64,000 nucleotides of DNA from Ambrosia x helenae (lineage: Eukaryota > Streptophyta > Magnoliopsida > Asterales > Asteraceae), in contig CM061225.1 in assembly GCA_030844895.1 (NCBI GenBank), forward strand, positions 102,376,688 to 102,440,687, given 5' to 3'. Of the stretch, positions 59,346 to 64,000 are shown piece by piece (positions within the stretch are counted from its first letter, which is position 1; every line of letters starts with the position of its first letter). The position numbers were made by a program, and so were the translations under genes. The notes beneath the pieces were generated by a model that was not told the DNA's origin, made no database searches, and saw only the letters and a program-made list of their open reading frames with translations.

Positions 59346-61094
59346 AATATTAATACGAGCATATTCTATCAATATTCTATTAAATATAAAGCAAAAAAAC
59401 AAAAAAAAAAAGGGACATATGGGGTATATACCTTTGTGCCACCTTCCACCTTTGTGGTGGCAATTTTGACAAAACAAGAGTTAACACAGTCCCTGATAAC
59501 AAAATATTAATATTTTGCAATATAAAAATAAAAAGGTTTTAATTGTATTAATGTGAAATATAAGGAAGATGAGTATATTCAGTAAAAATAAAAAAAATAT
59601 GTATAAATGTATACTCACATACGTTTTATACGACTCGTATATTTGTATTAAGTTTAATAATATTTGTAGATTGTGGGTTATATAAATGGTTTATGGGGAA
59701 ATATACGACTCGTACACATGTCATGTATAAGTAAAAAAAATTGACGAGTTATTTGACTCGACATAAGATTCTTTGGTTCATGTGCGAGTTGTTTGAATCG
59801 ACGTAATATTCACCAAAAAGCATAAGAATTATTTGACTAAATGTAATATTCCTTGTTACGTGTGCCAATTATTTGACAAGACGTAATATTCTCTCAAAAC
59901 TTCCGATATAAACAGTTATAAACTTCTTCATTTAATTCTCTGAATATCTATTTAGTTCTCTTTTCAAGTTACCTTACTTAGTAATGTCTTTTTAGGACGC
60001 AAACTTTATGTTTGGTCGTATAAAAGGACGTATGATTTAAATCAAAATATCAATCAAGGGCCGTATGATACCAAAAAGGAGCTTGGGATGTCGGATGTAA
60101 TTCAAAGACAATATCGTATCAAAACAATGCGTTTGAATGAATAGTTGATTGGACTTATGAGGAGGCCAACTTTATGTGGGCAATGCTTGTAGTTTCATCG
60201 CCACCGAAACTAGCGATTGCAAAATATTAATACGAGCATATTCTATCAATATTCTATTAAATATAAAGCAAAAAAAAAAAAAAAAAAAGGGACATATGGG
60301 GTATATACCTTTGTGCCACCTTCCACCTTTGTGGTGGCAATTTTGACAAAACAAGAGTTAACACAGTCCCCTGATAACAAAATATTAATATTTTGCAATA
60401 TAAAAATAAAAAGGTTTTAATTGTATTAATGTGAAATCTAAGGAAGATGAGTATATTCAGTAAAAATAAAAAAAATATGTATAAATGTATACTCACATAC
60501 GTTTTATACGACTCGTATATTTGTATTAAGTTTAATAATATTTGTAGATTGTGGTTATATAAATGGTTTATGGGGAAATATACGACTAGTACGCATGTCA
60601 TGTATAAGTAAAAAAAATTGATGAGTTATTTGACTCGACGTAAGATTCTTTGGTTCATGTGCGAGTTGTTTGAATCGAGGTAATATTCACCAAAAAGCGT
60701 AAGAATTATTTGACTAAATGTAATATTCCTTGTTATGTGTGCCAATTATTTGACAAGACGTAATATTCTGTCAAAACTTCCAATATAAACAGTTATAAAC
60801 TTCTTCATTTAATTCTCTGAATATCTATTCAGTTCTCTTTTCAAGTTACCTTACTTAGCAATGCCTTTTTAGGACGCAAACTTTATGTTTGGTCGTATAA
60901 GAGGACGTATGATTTAAATCAAAATATCAATCAAGGGTCGTATGATACCAAAAAGGAGCTTGGGATGTTGGATGTAATTCAAAGACAATATCGTATCAAA
61001 ACAATGCATTTGAATGAATAGTTGATTGAACTTATGAGGAGGCCAACTTTATGTGGGCAATGCTTGTAGTTTCATCGCCACCGAAACTAGCGAT
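59346..61094. repeat. 872-bp tandem duplication
   Basis: Unit 1 (59346-60217) and unit 2 (60223-61094) are direct copies 877 bases apart, differing at a few percent of positions, with a 5-base spacer. Each unit contains about four imperfect 40-bp repeats (GAGTTATTTGACTCGACATA and variants, 59746-59908 in unit 1). There is no coding frame common to both. Confidence 0.95.
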
Positions 61095-62048
61095 GCGCAC
61101 TTCCATCGCCAGTTAGAACGGTGAGGTCACGTTACCTGTCAGGAGTCCCCTTTCGTCATCGCTACTGGCAACAGCGTTTTAAAAGCTTTCACACTAACAT
61201 TCGCCGCAAGTTCCTTACATTGACAAGGTCTACATCTTACACTTCCACCTTACATTGACAAGGTCTACATCTTACACTTCCATCGCCACTAGAACCCCCC
61301 CCCCCCCCCCCCCTTTGTGATCAACACTTCAAAAGGAGCACCCAACACAACCCCATTTTGTTCAGACCAGAACTTGCTTTAATCCAAACCAAATTGATGT
61401 TCTTATAAAAGAAGAGTAAATAGCTACAAAATATGAAGAACATGGTGGCAATGTGGCATTACTAATGATATATCCACATTTTTATCATTCATCATTGACA
61501 ACCAGATAATTACATATTCAACACATGGAAGATGATGCCACAATTTGCAGATCCATGAAACCAAAGAAGAAACAAATGAACACATAACTATCAAAACACA
61601 CAAAAGCTTATTAGAAACCTTATAAGTTATAATCAAATTTAACATATGAGTATTTGAAATTTTGTAAACAAGCCGACCACTTTTAACCCGCGCCAAAAAG
61701 ACCAACTTCGGCATGTTACCATCACCACATGACATGCAGATTTCGCCCTCTCTAGTTGTCGGTATAATACTCATCCTTGCTGAGTAGAATCATGGACTAT
61801 AAAGGTAGAAAAGCAGAATCAGAACCAATAAACATCACCGAATCTTATAAAGTTCCATGCTTAACGCCTTAACAGCTTAAAGCACAACATTTTTTGTAGG
61901 TGTGTATTTTTTCCACCTAACTGGTATCAAACACAGCACGCGCCTTCTATGCTGCCCCAAAATTGATGTTATATGTCTGTTTATGCATCTATCTCGACTT
62001 CCATCGTTTGTTGTTTGTCATGAAGCGACAACTTTTAAGGCGGTCATG
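61095..62048. other. 3' region of the PPR gene and spacer
   Basis: It has a 35-bp direct duplication (TTACATTGACAAGGTCTACA..., 61217-61285), a run of 19 C at 61295-61313 and AT-rich sequence that likely includes the PPR 3' UTR. A 116-codon minus frame at 61774-61424 has no recognised homology. Confidence 0.5.
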
Positions 62049-63896
62049 TCAAGTGTTTAAACCGGCCCAGTTTTTGAAAGCAATAAGAGCTTCCATTTTC
62101 TTAATGCTTCTCTTTCGCAATTTCGCAACCTTAAGCTTCTTATGATTCTCCATGAACACTTGTTTATACCTCCATTTATCTACAAATATCTTCGTCTCTT
62201 GAGATTTCTCCACAACTTGCATAACGGCATCAAAGAAACCGCCTTTCACCAAAGCATAAAGAAAAGCGTCAACCAAACCATGATCCAGTTTAAAACTCTT
62301 TTCACCGTCAAACTTCAATCTTTTCTTAACGTCATTCCACATCATCAAAACGCTAAAATAATTCCCTGCGTTCATGTACCCGTTAACTAAAGAAAGATAC
62401 GTCTGTTCGGTTGGTTCAAACTGAAGAAAAACCATTCTTCTAAATGTCCTTCTAGCATCTTCTAAGCGCCCCGCTTTACAAAACGCATGAATAATCGAAT
62501 TCCAATCATGGGTCCCAATCTTGACTCTTGGGTCATCAACCACTTCGTCTAAAAAAGCTGCCATAAGTTCGGGCCGGTGGTTTTCGGTTAAACCCGTCAT
62601 TATCGTTAAATAACTCCCCATTATTTCGGGTATTCTTGCTTCTCTCATGTCTCTAAAAAGAGAAAACGCCGACTGAAAATCTTGACTGGACATAGAAACA
62701 TCTATTAGAGCATCAAAGCTACTAACATCAAGATCTAGCCCTAAACTGCACACTTCGGATACCAACTGTGCAGCTTCCGCTGTTCTCTGTTCTTTACCGT
62801 AAGCCTTTAAGATTGACACGTAAACTCCAAGCCCAACAGAGCCGCCTTGAGCATTCATTTCATCAAGAACACTATGCGCCTTTTCTAATAACCCAAGATT
62901 AACACACGCGTTTATAATACCATACCCAACAGATTTTTCAACTACGACGGTTTTAGATTCTAACTTTTGAGCTTCAAGTATCAAACTTGCTAAATCTTTA
63001 ACGCTTCCATGCTCAAAATATCCTTTCACTATCTCACTGTACGTTTCTTCACGCAAATTTAAACTATCACCGTCTAACGCTCTAAGATTATGCAATATGG
63101 TAGCCGAAACCGAATCAAGATTACCTGATTTCACATACCCGCTAACCAATTTACTAACGAACAAACTCTTATCAGAAAAACCGAACCTACTTACCAAATC
63201 TTCTAATTCAATAATCTTTTTCTTAAGTCCTTTAACCGCATACAAATAAGCAAGCCAGCCGAAACTCGTCTCATCAGGGCGAACGCCCAACACAGACATC
63301 ATCTCAAGCACCTTCTGCGCATCCATAACCGATTCAAGCTCATAACAACAACCCTCCAAAGCCGCATTACACGCCACCAAATCCGGCCGCAAAAAATCCA
63401 TCTTTTCCTCTTTCGCAACCCTACAATTCTCATTAAAAACCTCAAAAAAATCCACGAACCGACCCGTTTTCCTACTAATCTCCACAAGAGCCTGACCCCA
63501 CATACCAAAAGGTACAAACAACCTGTTCTTAAACATACACTTAACCAATGCGAAAGCAGGCGCGCCATTCGTAACCTTCATCGAGTCCAAAAACCTCTCT
63601 ATTGTCCTATGGTCTAACATGTCAGGGTTCCTTTCTAACACAAACATTAAAGTAGCAAAAGCCCTTTTGAGATTATGGGTATCATTCTTTTGTGAACATA
63701 AATGAATAACCAATGAGTTGATCAGATGCTTACTTGGTAACAATAAAGATGAGGATGATGATATTAAAGATAAAGATTTGAAGCATTTCCATGCTTCATC
63801 TGTGTTGTTGTTATGGAGGGATTGTTGAAGAGTGGATTGAAGATGTGGGATTTGTTGGGTATGTAAATGTGTTGGGTTTAGGGTTTGGGTTTGGGG

Positions 63897-63956
<60 letters not shown>

Positions 63957-63974
63957 GGATTGATTTGGTTGGGT
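62049..63974 (-). CDS. Pentatricopeptide repeat protein, At1g69290-like (5' end unclear)
   Basis: The minus-strand frame is open from 63974 to a TGA at 62049-62051, about 641 codons without intron. The sequence follows the At1g69290 type: SLKRAF-like start (NLKRAFATLMFVLERNPDML), RPDLVACNAALEGCC, VLGVRPDETSFGWLAYLYA, SVGYGIINACVNLGLLEKA, GTHDWNSIIHAFCKAGRLED, FLQFEPTEQTYLSLVNGY, FVDKWRYKQVFME and a C-terminal FKNWAG. These are P-class PPR motifs, and such proteins bind organellar RNA. There is no in-frame ATG before codon 33 of the conserved part (63647). Upstream of 63743 the frame encodes plausible sequence (HLQSTLQQSLHNNNTDEAWK), then a long Asn tract, then a TAA at 63975-63977. The start and any targeting peptide must be in an exon beyond the window, or are lost. 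Confidence 0.92.
63897..63956. repeat. (TTA)n microsatellite at the PPR 5' end
   Basis: About 19-20 units. On the coding strand it reads AAT, giving a poly-Asn tract if translated. Confidence 0.97.
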
Positions 63975-64000
63975 TTATTTAAGGAAAAGATAGAGGGTTG

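Noticed and set aside
59346..61094. Possible pair of LTRs
   Set aside because: The two direct copies are only 5 bases apart, lack TG...CA ends and have no target duplication, so a tandem duplication is the better explanation.
61424..61774. 116-codon minus-strand frame
   Set aside because: There is no recognised motif, and it lies in the AT-rich 3' region of the PPR gene.
63791..63982. Frame with a poly-Tyr tract
   Set aside because: It is produced by the TTA microsatellite opposite the PPR coding strand.

Overview
This is a plant nuclear window from a eudicot. The evidence is introns with GT-AG borders, plant-type gene families (purple acid phosphatase, MRS2 magnesium transporter, PPR protein, receptor kinase), a eukaryotic tRNA-Thr, AT-rich intergenic DNA and very dense plant transposons. 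The mix of small Tourist-like, hAT-like, SINE and Helitron families looks like Asteraceae to me, but that is an inference from impression and not a measured match.

Layout. The left edge holds the first two exons of a 6-phosphogluconolactonase gene (minus strand). From about 1.1 to 32.2 kb there is no intact gene. That stretch is transposon-derived: a Harbinger transposase pseudogene, a Tourist-type MITE split by a 2.6-kb LTR, Helitrons, several tRNA-derived SINEs, a LINE 3' remnant, long fold-back elements with elements nested inside them, and microsatellites. A tRNA-Thr(CGU) lies at 32.2 kb. It is followed by an intronless RPK2-like receptor kinase with almost no ectodomain (minus), then a six-exon MRS2/MGT magnesium transporter (plus, 41.9-45.3 kb) with elements in its introns. 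From 46 to 49.3 kb there is a transposon complex and a truncated duplicate of the 3' end of a purple acid phosphatase (PAP) gene. A gene of unknown function (minus, 49.3-51.8 kb) follows, with a MITE inside an exon. The main PAP gene (minus, 12 exons, 53.05-58.48 kb) comes next, then an 872-bp tandem duplication (59.3-61.1 kb), then an intronless PPR gene (minus, 62.0-64 kb) that reaches the window edge.

The genes are unrelated housekeeping or signalling genes, and no operon-like or clustered pathway is visible. The most interesting features concern gene decay and genome dynamics. The PAP gene has a one-base frameshift in its last exon that a duplicate in the same window does not share. The MRS2 gene has lost its normal stop by what looks like a one-base deletion. 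The unknown gene is split by a MITE with an exact 3-bp target duplication. The two copies of the PAP 3' end carry different transposons, which orders the events. I did not find a convincing new molecular system.
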